Shown one piece after another: positions 1 through 8,974 of a stretch of DNA of 64,000 nucleotides. A program made the translations under genes and the position numbers. Numbering within the stretch: the first letter of the stretch is position 1; every line of letters starts with the position of its first letter. The stretch comes from DAHUXN01 sp963811805 (GTDB lineage Bacteria; Acidobacteriota; Terriglobia; Acidiferrales; UBA7541): NCBI GenBank assembly GCA_963811805.1, contig CAWESU010000001.1, forward strand, positions 558,001-622,000, given 5' to 3'. The notes under the pieces are model-generated. The model made no database searches, was not told the origin of the DNA, and saw only the letters and a program-made list of their open reading frames with translations.

Positions 1-103
1 AACGGCATTCGATGCGGCCCAAGTCGGCGCGGGCGGGCGCGGCAAACGCACATAGAAAAAGAAGAAGCGCCGAGACAAACGGAAAGTTACGGCGGTCCTT
101 CAT
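1..103 (-). CDS. N-terminal fragment of an exported protein (cut by window edge)
   Basis: An ATG at 101-103 opens a reading frame on the minus strand that runs off the window after about 34 codons. The visible residues have the form of a Sec signal peptide: a basic start (MKDRRN), a hydrophobic core (FVSALLFLCAFAA) and an APARA cleavage-type motif. It starts only 12 nt after the stop codon of the ABC permease, so it is probably the third gene of that transport operon. A periplasmic or outer-membrane partner of the pump is plausible. The visible part is too short to name a family. Confidence 0.6.
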   Translation of the reverse strand, partial: MKDRRNFPFVSALLLFLCAFAAPARADLGRIECR

Positions 104-115
104 GCTCTGGAGTCG

Positions 116-1480
116 CTATTCATAGCGCAGGGCTTCGACGGGATTGAGGCGCGCGGCGCGGGAGGCGGGATAAAGCCCGGCGATGAGGCTCACGGCCACG
201 GCAAATGCGACGGCTCCGAGCGCAAGCCAGAGCGGCACGGAAGAAATGTCCACCGATGGGAGATTCTGGCGGGCCAGGTAAACGTTGGTGCCAAATGTGA
301 GCGCGCGGCCGATGAGCCAGCCGAGAAAAACACCGCCGATGCCGCCGACGATGCCCATAACGCCAGCCTCCGCGAAGAAAAGCTGCTTGACGTCGCGATC
401 GTCCGCGCCAAGGGCTTTGAAAACTCCGATTTCGCGGCGGCGCTCGAGAATGGCCATCACGAGAGTGTTGACGATGCCAAGAGTGGCGACGGCGAGGGCC
501 AGGCTGCCAAAGATTCCGAGCAAGAGATCGATGACGGTGAAAAAGAGGCGCAGATTCTTGGTGGTATCGAGAAGAGAAAACGTGGCGAAGCCCATGCCCT
601 TGATGGCGTCTTCGGCGGCTTGAACGTCGCTGGGGTTTTTGACACGGACGGTGAGGCTCGAATAAGTGCGATCGGAGCTGGAGCCATTGACGAGCTGGCG
701 CAGGTCCGAGACGTCGGTGGCGCTGAGCTGCTCGGCAAGTTGAAGCGGAATGAAGACGCGGCTCCGGCCGAAGCCGCCAAAACCGCCTTCAGGCTGGGTG
801 TCCACGATGCCGATGATGCGCAATTGCTTTTCGTGCGGAACGACGGAAAAACCAGAATTTGCGGAGTCACTCTTCGTGCCTGAAGAGCCGTGAGCCGCAT
901 CGCTCGAGCTGAGCGCTTGGCGTTCCGCATACCGCAGGATGAGATCCTTGCCAATCAAAGTCGAAGGCTTGTCGGATAGCTCCTCGGCGAAATCGGATTG
1001 GAGGATCGCTTCACCGGCGTCCGGGCCGGAAAAGAAACGGCCCTGCATACCGTCGAATGCGCCGTCGCCGCGTGCGGAATCGGGCACACCGGCGACGCTG
1101 GTCGGATACGGACTCTCGGCGAAGCGTACTTCGGTCATGAAGCGAATCTGCGGGTAAACTTCGGTCACGTTGGGAAGGTGCGCCAAATCGCGGCGGGCCG
1201 ATTCATCGAGCGGGCGCGATGCGGCCTGCGGAGGCGCGGCAGCGGAGCGGCGTGGGCCGCGGAACTCCTGCATGTCGGCTTGCGAGTACACAAAGACAGC
1301 GTTGAACAAACCGCTGGTTGCGAGGCGCTTGGAAGCGAATTGCTGCAAACCGACGCCCAGAGAAAGCATGGCGACGAGCGAAGCGACGCCGACGCCCACA
1401 CCGAGCGTCGTGAGGGAGTTGCGAAGCATGGCTTCGCGCAAGTTGCGGAACGCGAGTTCGGTCAAATCACCGATTTTCAT
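116..1480 (-). CDS. MacB/LolC-type ABC transporter permease (FtsX fold)
   Basis: A 454-aa inner-membrane permease with the MacB layout. One membrane segment lies near residues 22-45, followed by a periplasmic MacB_PCD domain of about 270 residues, then three further membrane segments (about 312-345, 370-395, 415-440). The FtsX-family coupling motif ERRREIGVFKALGA follows the second membrane segment, and the protein ends in the family-typical SRAARLNPVEALRYE. Its start overlaps the stop of the ATPase gene by four bases (ATGA), so the two are translationally coupled. Such pairs export macrolides, peptides or lipoproteins; the substrate here cannot be read from sequence. The location after pst/phoU may mean co-transcription, but there is no functional link to phosphate in the protein itself. 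Confidence 0.9.
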   Translation of the reverse strand: MKIGDLTELAFRNLREAMLRNSLTTLGVGVGVASLVAMLSLGVGLQQFASKRLATSGLFNAVFVYSQADMQEFRGPRRSAAAPPQAASRPLDESARRDLAHLPNVTEVYPQIRFMTEVRFAESPYPTSVAGVPDSARGDGAFDGMQGRFFSGPDAGEAILQSDFAEELSDKPSTLIGKDLILRYAERQALSSSDAAHGSSGTKSDSANSGFSVVPHEKQLRIIGIVDTQPEGGFGGFGRSRVFIPLQLAEQLSATDVSDLRQLVNGSSSDRTYSSLTVRVKNPSDVQAAEDAIKGMGFATFSLLDTTKNLRLFFTVIDLLLGIFGSLALAVATLGIVNTLVMAILERRREIGVFKALGADDRDVKQLFFAEAGVMGIVGGIGGVFLGWLIGRALTFGTNVYLARQNLPSVDISSVPLWLALGAVAFAVAVSLIAGLYPASRAARLNPVEALRYE

Positions 1481-2229
1481 TGGCGCACTCCTGCCTCCCG
1501 CGTTCCCGATTCGCTCGCCGGTGTTTCGGAGATGAGCTTGCCATCGGCAAGGGTCAAAATACGATGAGCGAAACGGCCCGCCAAGGGATGTTCGTGCGTA
1601 ACCATCACGACGGTCATGCCAAGATCCTGATTGAAGGACCTGAGAAGAAGCATGACTTCTTCGCCGGTGGCGCTGTCGAGATTGCCAGTGGGCTCGTCCG
1701 CCAGCAGAATGCTGGGGCGATTGACCAAGGCGCGAGCGAGCGCGGCGCGCTGCTGTTCGCCGCCAGAAAGTTCGCTGGGCCGATGGGTGAGCCGTTTTTC
1801 CAGGCGGACGCGCTCAAGAGCTTCGCGCACACGCGCGCTACGTTCGCCGCGCGGCACTTCGGCAAAGCGCAAAGGAAGTTCGACGTTTTCCTCGAGGGTC
1901 ATGCGCGGCAAAAGATTGAAGGCCTGGAAAACCATGCCGACGGTGCCGCTCCGATATCGAGCGAGCTCGTGAGTGTCCATTTCAGCGAGATTGCGGCTTT
2001 GCACCAGAATCGCGCCGCCGGTGGGACGGTCGAGGCCGGCCAGCAAGTTCAATAGAGTGGATTTCCCCGAGCCGGAGCTGCCGAGCAGAGCGACGAATTC
2101 GCCGGTGCCAATCGAGAGGTTGACATCGTCCACGGCGCGAATTAGCGTGTCGCCCATTTGATAATGGCGCGAGACTTTCTCCGCGCGAATGGCGAAACAG
2201 TTGCCTTGAGGGAGCGGCGCCACGTCCAT
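1477..2229 (-). CDS. ABC transporter ATP-binding protein, LolD/MacB type
   Basis: A 250-aa ATPase that powers the adjacent FtsX-fold permease. Walker A is GSSGSGKST near residues 50-58, the signature is LSGGEQQRAALARAL, Walker B is ILLADEPTGNLD, and the switch histidine lies in VMVTHE. The ADEPTGNLD form and the RSGTVGMVFQAFNLLPRMT Q-loop region are characteristic of the LolD/MacB/FtsE branch. The gene lies 96 nt downstream of phoU and overlaps its permease by ATGA. Assignment to the branch is firm; LolD, MacB and SalX-like roles cannot be separated. Confidence 0.9.
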   Translation of the reverse strand: MDVAPLPQGNCFAIRAEKVSRHYQMGDTLIRAVDDVNLSIGTGEFVALLGSSGSGKSTLLNLLAGLDRPTGGAILVQSRNLAEMDTHELARYRSGTVGMVFQAFNLLPRMTLEENVELPLRFAEVPRGERSARVREALERVRLEKRLTHRPSELSGGEQQRAALARALVNRPSILLADEPTGNLDSATGEEVMLLLRSFNQDLGMTVVMVTHEHPLAGRFAHRILTLADGKLISETPASESGTREAGVRQ

Positions 2230-2325
2230 AATGTTACTACGCGCGGCGCAGGCGTGGAGTTTCGTCTAAATGGCGTCTGCTCTTGGCGACGGAAGGAACG
2301 CCGATATGCGTCCTGGTCGGTCAGG

Positions 2326-2991
2326 TCAGCGGCGGTCGGCGGCGAGATGCCGGACGTCACGACCGGCGACGATGTAGATGACGTCTTCGGCGATATTGGT
2401 GGCATGATCGCCGATTCGTTCGAGGTTCTTCGTGACAAGAATCAGCTCGAACGCGGGATAAACCACGGCGGAATTTTCCATCATGTAGGTGAGCAGTTCG
2501 CGGAAAATCTGGTCGCGAAGATTATCGACCAGGTCGTCGCGCATGAGAACGGACTTGGCGAGCTCGTCATCGCGGCGGATGAATGCAGCGATGCTGTCAC
2601 GAACCATCCCTTCCGCAAGATCACTCATACGAGGCAGATCTACGTAAGGCTTCACCTGCGGGTGGCGGAGGATTCGCAAGGCGGATTGCGCGATATTAAC
2701 GGCCTGGTCGCCAATGCGCTCCAGGTCGTTGTTGATGCGCGAGGTGGCCAGAATAAAGCGCAAATCCACGGCCATGGGAGCTTGCAGTGCGAGGAGCTGC
2801 ATCACGCGATCATCGATTTCAATCTGCATATCGTTGATCGCTTTTTCGCCTTCGAGAACCTCTGTCGCGAAGGCTTCGTTCTTTTCAAAGACCGCCTGGA
2901 CTGCGCGATGGACGGCGTGTTCAGAAAGGCTGGCCATCCACAGTAGCCGCTCTTTCAGCTCCTCGAGATCATGTTCAAAATGCCTTTCCAT
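2326..2991 (-). CDS. phoU: Phosphate signalling protein PhoU (pst-linked copy)
   Basis: A 221-aa PhoU with two tandem three-helix bundles. Each bundle carries the metal-binding E/DxxxD motif: RINNDLERIGDQAVNIA in the first half and NLERIGDHATNIAEDV in the second. PhoU links the Pst transporter to the PhoR kinase and represses the Pho response when phosphate is plentiful. It is the last gene of pstSCAB-phoU, 79 nt after pstB. A second, divergent PhoU is encoded at 8975-9688, so the two may have split duties. Confidence 0.95.
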   Translation of the reverse strand: MERHFEHDLEELKERLLWMASLSEHAVHRAVQAVFEKNEAFATEVLEGEKAINDMQIEIDDRVMQLLALQAPMAVDLRFILATSRINNDLERIGDQAVNIAQSALRILRHPQVKPYVDLPRMSDLAEGMVRDSIAAFIRRDDELAKSVLMRDDLVDNLRDQIFRELLTYMMENSAVVYPAFELILVTKNLERIGDHATNIAEDVIYIVAGRDVRHLAADRR

Positions 2992-3070
2992 TGATGCTCC
3001 TGTGCTCGCAGATCTATTACCCCTCCACTCCGTTCTTACGCTTAGCCCGCGCAGGCGTCTGATATTTTCT

Positions 3071-3934
3071 CTAGCCGAAACGGCCGGTGATATACGCCTC
3101 CGTGCGCGGGTCGCTTGGCGTTGTGAAAAGCTTGGGCGTCTTCTGAAATTCGATGAGGTGGCCCTCCAAAAGGAAGGCGGTGAAGTCGCTGGCGCGGGCA
3201 GCCTGCTGCATGTTGTGAGTGACGATCACGATGGTGCACGTCGGCTTCAACTGGAACAGCAGCTCTTCAATCTTGGCGGTCGTGACAGGATCTAGCGCCG
3301 AACACGGCTCGTCCAGAAGCAATACTTCCGGATCGACGGCCAAGGCCCGCGCGATGCAGAGCCGCTGTTGCTGGCCGCCGGACAGGGCGTAGGCAGACTT
3401 GTGAAGCTGATCCTTGACCTCTTCCCAAAGAGCCGCGCGACGGAGGCTGTGTTCCACGGCGTCCGAGATTTTCTCTTTGCTGCCGTTGATACGAAGGCCG
3501 TAGGCGACGTTGTCAAAGATGGACTTCGGAAACGGGTTTGGCCGCTGAAAAACCATGCCGACACGGCGACGCAACTTGACGACGTCCATATCAAGCACAT
3601 TGTCGCCGTCGAGGAGAATTTTCCCTTCGAGGCGGGCATGGCGAACGGTTTCGTTCATGCGGTTCAAACTGCGCAAGAAGGTGGATTTTCCACAGCCGGA
3701 AGGGCCGATCAGAGCCGTCACTACATTCGTGGAAATCTCCAGGTCGATTCCGTGCAACACTTCCTTGGAGCCATAAAAGACCTTGAGTTTTACCACCTTG
3801 AACCGAAGCGAACTGCTCGCTACCGCTGGGGACTCGGGCGGCTTAGAGAGGCTCGGCGGCGCGTCGCGCGGGTCATCCGGCTGCCTGTTCATGTTCTCGG
3901 TTTCCGCGTTTCTTACGGGACTCACGCTGGCCAT
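3071..3934 (-). CDS. pstB: Phosphate ABC transporter ATP-binding protein PstB
   Basis: A 287-aa ATPase of the high-affinity phosphate importer. It shows Walker A GPSGCGKST (about residues 77-85), the PstB-typical FLRSLNRMNE just after it, signature LSGGQQQRLCIARAL and Walker B VLLLDEPCSALDP. The start at 3934 is preceded by a GCGAGG Shine-Dalgarno-like stretch. It gives an N-terminal tail of about 40 Pro/Ser-rich residues before the conserved domain; an internal Met15 would shorten this tail. The gene follows pstA by 6 nt. Confidence 0.96.
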   Translation of the reverse strand: MASVSPVRNAETENMNRQPDDPRDAPPSLSKPPESPAVASSSLRFKVVKLKVFYGSKEVLHGIDLEISTNVVTALIGPSGCGKSTFLRSLNRMNETVRHARLEGKILLDGDNVLDMDVVKLRRRVGMVFQRPNPFPKSIFDNVAYGLRINGSKEKISDAVEHSLRRAALWEEVKDQLHKSAYALSGGQQQRLCIARALAVDPEVLLLDEPCSALDPVTTAKIEELLFQLKPTCTIVIVTHNMQQAARASDFTAFLLEGHLIEFQKTPKLFTTPSDPRTEAYITGRFG

Positions 3935-3940
3935 CGCTTT

Positions 3941-4789
3941 CTACCTCGCGACTGAGGTTTTACGCGCGAGAACCAAGCGCGTGCCAATGTTAACGACCAG
4001 AACCAGCCCGAGCAACACCAATCCCGCAGCCCAAGCCTGTTCGTGCCACTCCTGATAAGGGCCGGTTGCGTAGATATAAATCACCATCGGCAGAGAAGCG
4101 ATCGGCTGATTCCAACCGGGGCTCCAGAACTGGTTGCCAAAGGCGGTGAAGAGCAGTGGCGCCGTCTCGCCAGCCACGCGCGCCAGTGCGAGCATAATAC
4201 CCGTAATGATACCAGAAGCGGCCGCCGGCACAATTACGGTCAGAATCGTTTTCCATTTGCTCGCTCCGAGCGCCAACGCCCCTTCCCTGAGCGGATTAGG
4301 AACCGCGCGAAGGAACTGCTCCGTGCTGCGAACGGTGATGGGGATAGTCATCACGCCGAGGGCAAAGCCTCCAGCCAGGGTGGAAAAGTGACGCATCGGA
4401 ACAACCACGATGCTATAAGCGAAAATCCCGATGACAATCGAAGGGACGCCATTCAGCAGATCCGTAGTGTAGCGCACTACGAAGTTCATCGTTTTCCCAC
4501 TAAATTCAGCCAAGTAGATGCCCGCTAAAACCCCGACCGGCACTCCAAACAGCATGGCCAAAAACAAAAGCTTGGCGCTGCCTACAATCGCATTGGCCAC
4601 GCCACCCCCGGTTTCACCAACTGGAGTGGGAAGCTTGGTGAAGAAATTCCAGCTCAAATCTTTTCCGCCGTTGTAAACGAGATAACCGAGAATGAAGAAA
4701 AGCACCGAAACTGTGATGAGAGTGCACAGACCTGTAAGGCTCAGCATTGTGACGTTCAGAGTCTTACGCCAGATGGTGCGGAGGTTCAT
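3941..4789 (-). CDS. pstA: Phosphate ABC transporter permease PstA
   Basis: A 282-aa inner-membrane protein with six predicted hydrophobic segments. The binding-protein-dependent transport loop around residues 165-195 (REGALALGASKWKT) contacts PstB. The motif DLLNGVPSIVIGIFAY is typical of PstA. It forms the phosphate channel with PstC. Its start overlaps the pstC stop by four bases (4786-4789), which indicates coupled translation of the two subunits. Confidence 0.95.
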   Translation of the reverse strand: MNLRTIWRKTLNVTMLSLTGLCTLITVSVLFFILGYLVYNGGKDLSWNFFTKLPTPVGETGGGVANAIVGSAKLLFLAMLFGVPVGVLAGIYLAEFSGKTMNFVVRYTTDLLNGVPSIVIGIFAYSIVVVPMRHFSTLAGGFALGVMTIPITVRSTEQFLRAVPNPLREGALALGASKWKTILTVIVPAAASGIITGIMLALARVAGETAPLLFTAFGNQFWSPGWNQPIASLPMVIYIYATGPYQEWHEQAWAAGLVLLGLVLVVNIGTRLVLARKTSVAR

Positions 4790-5784
4790 GCGGGTGCGCC
4801 TCCTCCGCGCTGTTCGGTAGCGACAATGAGCAGCCTGGCCAAACCATTCAGAATGAACGTGACCAAGAACAGAACAAGCCCCAGCTCAATCAACGCCTGA
4901 AGATAAAGAGCGCCAGTCGCTTCCGTGAATTCGTTTGCGATCACCGCCGCGATCGAATAGCCCGGGGCAAGGAGAGATGCGCTGATTCGCGGGTCGTTGC
5001 CAATGACCATGGTGACCGCCATCGTTTCACCCAGAGCGCGGGCCATGGCGAGAAAGATGGATCCGGCGATCCCCGTACTAGCGAAAGGAACGACGACGCG
5101 GATCGTCGACTCCCAGCGAGTTGCTCCGAGAGCAAGAGCAGCTTCGCGCTGATCCACGGGTACGGCCATGAGCACTTCACGCGATACCGATATGATGAAG
5201 GGAATAATCATGATCGTCAGAACCAAGCTAGCGGTCAGCACCCCGAGACCGTAACTCGGCCCTTTAAACAGAGGCAAAAAACCCAATGTGGATTCGAGGA
5301 ACGGCCCCAGAGCAGTGCGCACGAAGGGCACAACCACGAAGATTCCCAGAACGCCGTAAATTACGCTCGGCACAGCAGCCAGAAGGTCGATGACAAACGC
5401 AAGCATATCGGAAGCGCGGGGCGGGGCTAGTTCGGCCAGAAATATGGCCGCGCCGACGCCCAGGGGCACGGCAATGATCAGAGCGACCACCGTCGTGATC
5501 ACGGTGCCGTAAAGGAATGGCAACGCGCCGAAGTGGTTGAAGACCGGATCCCACACACTGGTGACGAAAAATTTCCAGCCAAACGTATGGCGCGAAAGAG
5601 CAGAATTGATCCACAGCTCATACACCAGAACGCTGGTGATCAAAATAATTCCGGCACCGAAGATGAGAGTCAGCAGGTGAGCAATTTCGTCCCCTCCGCG
5701 GAGGCGAGCTACAAAATCACGAACCTTACCGCGTGGTGCCGGGTAAGGTTCGTGACCAACCGCAGGGTTAGACGAAATACCCAT
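4786..5784 (-). CDS. pstC: Phosphate ABC transporter permease PstC
   Basis: A 332-aa inner-membrane permease and partner of PstA. The family motifs DLLAAVPSVIYGVLGIFVV and the cytoplasmic coupling loop REAALALGATRWES are visible, with about six membrane segments. The first lies near residues 38-60, after a cytoplasmic N-terminus of some 35 residues that includes a Gly-rich stretch. It starts 2 nt after pstS and overlaps pstA, so pstS-C-A-B read as one unit. Confidence 0.95.
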   Translation of the reverse strand: MGISSNPAVGHEPYPAPRGKVRDFVARLRGGDEIAHLLTLIFGAGIILITSVLVYELWINSALSRHTFGWKFFVTSVWDPVFNHFGALPFLYGTVITTVVALIIAVPLGVGAAIFLAELAPPRASDMLAFVIDLLAAVPSVIYGVLGIFVVVPFVRTALGPFLESTLGFLPLFKGPSYGLGVLTASLVLTIMIIPFIISVSREVLMAVPVDQREAALALGATRWESTIRVVVPFASTGIAGSIFLAMARALGETMAVTMVIGNDPRISASLLAPGYSIAAVIANEFTEATGALYLQALIELGLVLFLVTFILNGLARLLIVATEQRGGGAPA

Positions 5785-5786
5785 CG

Positions 5787-6800
5787 CTATTGAATTTCCG
5801 CAATGTGCCGCATTTCAATCGCGACGACAGCCTTCGGCAAACGAGCATAATTGAGAGCTTCTACCGATCCCTGACCGTCGGTTAGCATCCAGTGCAGGAA
5901 ATTCTTGACTGTCTGACGTTTTGCCGAGTCCGCGATCTTTGCAGGAATCAAAAGATAAGTGAAACTACAAATCGGATAGCTCTCCGGCCCGGGCGCATCA
6001 GTGATGGAGATGCGAATATCCCGTTCCATTCTGGCTGCCACGCCGCTGGCTGCATCGGTCACAGTCGCCAAGCTGGCCTTCACGAACTTGCCTGAAGAGT
6101 TCTGCACCAAGCCGTAACCCATATGGTTCTGGATGGCGTAGATTAGCTCGACGTATCCGATTGCATTGGGTGTTTGTTCTACGACGCCTGAAACTCCTTC
6201 GTTGCCCTTGCCGCCCAATCCCACAGGCCAATTGACCGAGGTGTTGCTGCCCACGCGGCTTTTCCATTCGGGGCTGACCTTAGAGAGGTAATCGGTCCAA
6301 ACAAAGGTCGTGCCGCTACCGTCGGAACGATGCACGACAATGATGTCGTTAGCAGGCAAATTAACACCCGGATTGCTGCCGGCGATTTCGGGGTCATTCC
6401 ACTTGGTTATCGTTCCAAGATAGATGCCCGCGAGCGCTTTGGGAGTGAACTTCAAGACCGCGCTCACACCAGGAATGTTGTATGTGGGAACGACCGCGCC
6501 GAGGACCGTCGGGAACTGGATGATCTTGAAATTGAACGTCGAGAGAAGCTGATCGTTCAGCGGCATGTCTGAGGCGCCGAAATCCACGGTGCCGGCTTTA
6601 AGCTGCTGGATTCCCCCGCCGGAGCCGATGCTCTGGTAGTTGATCGAGACATCTGGATGGAGCTTGTGGTAGTCGTCGAACCATTTGGAATAAATGGGAT
6701 AAGGAAAAGTGGCACCCGCCGCGTTCATAGTCTGTGCTTTCGCCATGCCTACGAACACGATTAACGCAAGAAGAATGGCTGAGGCCTTATATGACTTCAT
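5787..6800 (-). CDS. pstS: Periplasmic phosphate-binding protein PstS
   Basis: A 337-aa exported phosphate-binding protein. A signal peptide covers about residues 1-22 and ends near AKAQ. The ligand-binding loops of the family are clear: AAGATFPYPIYSKW, SIGSGGGIQQLKAG, FGASDMP and RSDGSGTTFVWTDYL. It delivers phosphate to PstCA. The start is fixed by a strong AGGAGG ribosome-binding site at 6806-6811. It heads the pstSCAB-phoU run and lies 200 nt downstream of the porin gene. Confidence 0.97.
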   Translation of the reverse strand: MKSYKASAILLALIVFVGMAKAQTMNAAGATFPYPIYSKWFDDYHKLHPDVSINYQSIGSGGGIQQLKAGTVDFGASDMPLNDQLLSTFNFKIIQFPTVLGAVVPTYNIPGVSAVLKFTPKALAGIYLGTITKWNDPEIAGSNPGVNLPANDIIVVHRSDGSGTTFVWTDYLSKVSPEWKSRVGSNTSVNWPVGLGGKGNEGVSGVVEQTPNAIGYVELIYAIQNHMGYGLVQNSSGKFVKASLATVTDAASGVAARMERDIRISITDAPGPESYPICSFTYLLIPAKIADSAKRQTVKNFLHWMLTDGQGSVEALNYARLPKAVVAIEMRHIAEIQ

Positions 6801-6837
6801 CGAATCCTCCTAAATTATAGGTGAATCGTGCTGCCGC

Positions 6838-6851
6838 CGGGTTGCAACCCG
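6838..6851. promoter_or_regulatory. 14-bp perfect palindrome upstream of pstS
   Basis: CGGGTTGCAACCCG is a perfect inverted repeat 38-51 nt upstream of the pstS start codon, in the 200-nt gap behind the porin gene. Its position suits an operator or leader element. It does not resemble the direct-repeat Pho box that PhoB normally binds, and no clear Pho box was seen in this gap. Confidence 0.3.
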
Positions 6852-7000
6852 TTACCGCCCGATGAAAATACGCGCCAAACAACGCACCAAAACCTCTGTC
6901 CGAATGCCGCATCCGGTTAGGGCAAACTCCTCGTTTCTAGGAAGAGCCTGGAGGCATCTTCTGCCCCCAAGCTCAGCAAGCTAGGCCCGTCGGCCAAGGG

Positions 7001-8701
7001 TTACGGCAGGTCATAGCGCAAGTCGGCGAAGGCCATGCCGAGGTGCGCGCTCGCCGCTCCACCTGGATTGCTGCCAGTGGCAGCGGTAGCCGCATCAGCC
7101 CAGGGATTCCGCGACAGATAGGAAATCTGGGTAATCAGCTTCAAATCGCCGTAATTCGGATTCTTCCAAAACGTTTGGACGAGACCGATGGTGCCCTCCT
7201 GGATCGTGCGATTCTGGTTGTTTGCTGAACCAGGGTAGCCGTAGCCCGTATAAGTGGTCGTGCCTCCTGTTCCGGTCGTTGCTATGAAGTCGCGGCCGAA
7301 ATACGCGCCGCCATAATAGGCGTACAGCAAGCTTTTCTTGACCGTCGCCTCGATTCCGCCGATGCCCGAACCGGCGTGGAGAGGTGAAGGGACGAAATTC
7401 CCAGCGCCGTTGACGTCAACCGCAAAATCAGGACCCAGCTGGTAGATGTAACGGCCGCCGCCATCGCTCCAGAAGGTGTTCGCAATCAGGTGAACGCCTT
7501 TGGCGACCTCGAGATTCGCATTGACCGAACCTCCGCCGCCGGATGTAGTAACGTTTCCGAGGCCGACCGTATTCAAGCGGAAAGCCCGGTACACACCGGC
7601 GACTTCAACGTGAAAGTTACGGCCTCCGCCGTTCGGATGGGTGTCAAATGCCAACTTTGAAATGATGTCCGGGGCCTTATTGGGCGTCTTCGAGTTGCCG
7701 CCCGAGTCATCCACCTGCGCGGTGTTAAATCCGGTCGGAAACGTAACCAATCCTCCGGTGTATTGCTCGGGATCTTCGAGTGCGAATCCCCAAGCTACGT
7801 TGTCCTTTGGATGAAACACAATCCGCAGGCCGGGATCTCGCAGCCAAACCAAGCCCACTTGGTAGTTCGTATCCATGTCTTGGGAGTAAAAGATGTCCCC
7901 CGGCATGGGAGAGAGGCCGACGCGATTGGGAGTCATCAAGCTCCATGACTGGCCGGCAAGAACTTCGATCTTGCCTCTGTGAACATCGACCCAGTAGAGG
8001 CGCATGCGCAGCGTGTAGGCGTGACTGCCGATTTCAACGTTGGCTGCCGCGTTGCCCAGGAAGTCAGCCTCCAGGTAGCCGCGGACCTTAAAATCGCCTC
8101 CGGGATCGGCGTCAATTTTCATGCCGATTCGCGAGTTCTGTGCGCTAAAGCGCAGTTCGGAAAGTTCGCCCGCTGGCGAGGCAGCGTTGAACGGAATGCT
8201 GCCGAAGCTGGTGCCGATTCCGCTGCCAACGTCGGTCGAACGGAAGACTGACGTGAAGTCCATAAAGCCCAGAGGGGAAAACTCGGCACCGCCAATCTTG
8301 AAGTAGAGGGGCGACTGACCGCCCTGGTCCATCTGAGCATCGGAGTGCGAGAACGTTGCCGCTCCGTCAGCCGTCTCGTCTGGAGAAGTGGAAAGCTTCG
8401 CGGTTGAAACCTGAGTTACCGGCGATGGATTCGCCGATGAACTTTCCGTCTTCTGCTGCCGGAGTGGTGCCGCAGTCGTGTCCGCAGTCGCAGCCGTTGC
8501 TGACGTCGTTGCGGCCGTGGCCGGAGCAACCGAGGAAGTTTGGGCGACGGGTGTTTTTTTGGTTGTGCTGCTAGCCGGGGCGGTCGCAGCGGTGGCGCTG
8601 CCGCTGTCTGAGGACTTTGCAGTCTGGTCCCCGTCCGTTCGTGCAAACGCGGATGCTGCGAATAGAATCACTGCCAACGAGCTGAGCAAGATGCGCTTCA
8701 T
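7001..8701 (-). CDS. DcaP-like outer-membrane porin (phosphate cluster)
   Basis: A 566-aa exported protein. A signal peptide (about 1-20, ending AFA) is followed by a low-complexity Ala/Thr/Ser linker to about residue 100, then a beta-barrel-like region rich in alternating aromatic residues. The segment LSELRFSAQNSRIGMKIDAD, the VLAGQSWSLMTPN stretch and the PGDIFYSQDMDTNYQVGL region match the DcaP-like trimeric porin family. It is flanked by pstS and phoU, so uptake of phosphate or phosphorylated compounds across the outer membrane is the likely role (inference). The start has a strong AAGGAGGA ribosome-binding site. Confidence 0.75.
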   Translation of the reverse strand: MKRILLSSLAVILFAASAFARTDGDQTAKSSDSGSATAATAPASSTTKKTPVAQTSSVAPATAATTSATAATADTTAAPLRQQKTESSSANPSPVTQVSTAKLSTSPDETADGAATFSHSDAQMDQGGQSPLYFKIGGAEFSPLGFMDFTSVFRSTDVGSGIGTSFGSIPFNAASPAGELSELRFSAQNSRIGMKIDADPGGDFKVRGYLEADFLGNAAANVEIGSHAYTLRMRLYWVDVHRGKIEVLAGQSWSLMTPNRVGLSPMPGDIFYSQDMDTNYQVGLVWLRDPGLRIVFHPKDNVAWGFALEDPEQYTGGLVTFPTGFNTAQVDDSGGNSKTPNKAPDIISKLAFDTHPNGGGRNFHVEVAGVYRAFRLNTVGLGNVTTSGGGGSVNANLEVAKGVHLIANTFWSDGGGRYIYQLGPDFAVDVNGAGNFVPSPLHAGSGIGGIEATVKKSLLYAYYGGAYFGRDFIATTGTGGTTTYTGYGYPGSANNQNRTIQEGTIGLVQTFWKNPNYGDLKLITQISYLSRNPWADAATAATGSNPGGAASAHLGMAFADLRYDLP

Positions 8702-8974
8702 TCACTCCTCCTTGAGGATTTCAGTAATTTTTGCATCGGCCATTTCGACTGGGAAAATTGCGAAAACCCGCCGCCGAACATCTCCTCGCGCCGTCCGCAG
8801 TCCCGATTGCCGCGAGAGAGGGCTGGCGCCGGGGTGACGCCAGCCATTCGAGGTGACGCAGCAGATCCATTTTGTCCCTTGCGATGTGGGGTGAGGTTCA
8901 AGACCTGCTCCGTACGGCGCAGGGAGAGTGCCAGGGGACTTTGAATGCGGCGTGAGAGGCATGTGAATATTGTG

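Noticed and set aside
6814..6819. TATAAT on the minus strand upstream of pstS, looking like a -10 box
   Set aside because: Transcription would start about 7 nt downstream, inside the AGGAGG ribosome-binding site at 6806-6811, which leaves no usable leader.
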